40,534 bases of DNA. Source: Lactonifactor longoviformis DSM 17459. GTDB lineage: Bacteria; Bacillota; Clostridia; Lachnospirales; Lachnospiraceae. How positions within the stretch are numbered: position 1 is the stretch's first letter; each line of letters starts with the position of its first letter. The notes under the pieces were generated by a model. The model saw only the letters and a list, made by a program, of their open reading frames with translations, did no database searches and was not told the origin of the DNA. The stretch is from contig NZ_FQVI01000032.1 in the NCBI RefSeq assembly GCF_900129135.1, positions 1 to 40,534 on the forward strand. Reading direction: 5' to 3'. The position numbers and the translations under genes were made by a program. Shown piece after piece: positions 40,382 through 40,534 of this stretch.

Positions 40382-40534
40382 TTAAGCCACTTCCCGGAGT
40401 CTCATCTGCTTATTATAGATTTTATAGAGATTATGGCCGATAGAAACAAGAAATATCTCTACTCTTACCGAATCCAGTCCTCTTCTTACAATTCGCTTAT
40501 ACCTTCGGTCGTATTTGATGATTCCAAATGTCCC
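40382..40534 (-). CDS. IS1182-type transposase, C-terminal part
   Basis: The last 50 residues of a transposase enter from the right edge on the minus strand, ending in TAA at 40382-40384. GTFGIIKYDRRYKR, RRGLDSVRVEIFLVSIGHN and LYKIYNKQ match the C-terminal region of IS1182-family DDE transposases (a G.FG-I-K motif followed by an RG...R.E...HN pattern). The start lies outside the window, so completeness is unknown. It places an insertion sequence just after the deacetylase gene; about 85 bp separates the stop codon from the proposed IS end. Confidence 0.82.
   Translation of the reverse strand, partial: GTFGIIKYDRRYKRIVRRGLDSVRVEIFLVSIGHNLYKIYNKQMRLREVA

Overview
The window looks like a chromosomal segment of a Gram-positive anaerobe of the class Clostridia, most likely family Lachnospiraceae (Blautia or a relative). 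This is inferred from moderate GC content, strong AGGAGG-type ribosome binding sites, tRNA genes without an encoded CCA, cell-wall proteins with choline-binding-type repeats, clostridial lipoprotein signals and TM1586-type nitroreductase and Isf-like flavoproteins. Genus is not certain.

Layout. 1-671: the 3' end of a 23S rRNA gene, then tRNA-Asn, tRNA-Glu and tRNA-Cys and a terminator; no 5S rRNA is visible after the 23S. 672-1846: mostly non-coding, with a small zinc-ribbon membrane protein and relics of a nucleotidyltransferase-like gene. 1847-7870: a membrane-linked glycerophosphodiester phosphodiesterase, converging on a regulator with two separate GntR-type winged helices and a hybrid PAS histidine kinase with two receiver domains.

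8137-20193 is the most notable part. A stand-alone GntR/UTRA regulator is followed by its paralogue, which opens a long co-directional operon. The operon encodes a nucleoside-type BMP lipoprotein and ABC importer (ATPase plus two permeases), an isochorismatase-like hydrolase, a PfkB kinase, a uridine-phosphorylase-family enzyme, a BtpA/SgcQ-family TIM barrel, an iron-type alcohol dehydrogenase, a TrpA-like TIM barrel with an altered active site and a VOC protein. It ends at a strong terminator. Taken together it looks like a complete uptake-and-breakdown route for a nucleoside-like compound whose identity I cannot name.

20490-24426: an AraC regulator, an Isf-like flavoprotein, sigma-54 (RpoN) and a TM1586-type nitroreductase. 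24601-29884: a full branched-chain amino acid ABC importer (livJHMGF order) and a cytidylate-kinase-like protein. 30000-31991: an N-acetylmuramoyl-L-alanine amidase with a long array of 20-residue wall-binding repeats carrying perfect 120-bp and 180-bp duplications. 32012-33030: AzlC/AzlD, an amino acid exporter pair. 33116-35524: a CtpE-like P-type ATPase.

35665-35832: an initiator tRNA-Met with a near-perfect promoter and its own terminator. 35965-38896: a rubredoxin/FMN glutamate-synthase-type protein, a ketopantoate-reductase-family protein and a prolyl-tRNA editing protein. 39091-40227: a membrane-anchored polysaccharide deacetylase. The window closes with a terminator-like hairpin, probably at an insertion-sequence end, and the C-terminus of an IS1182-type transposase on the minus strand.
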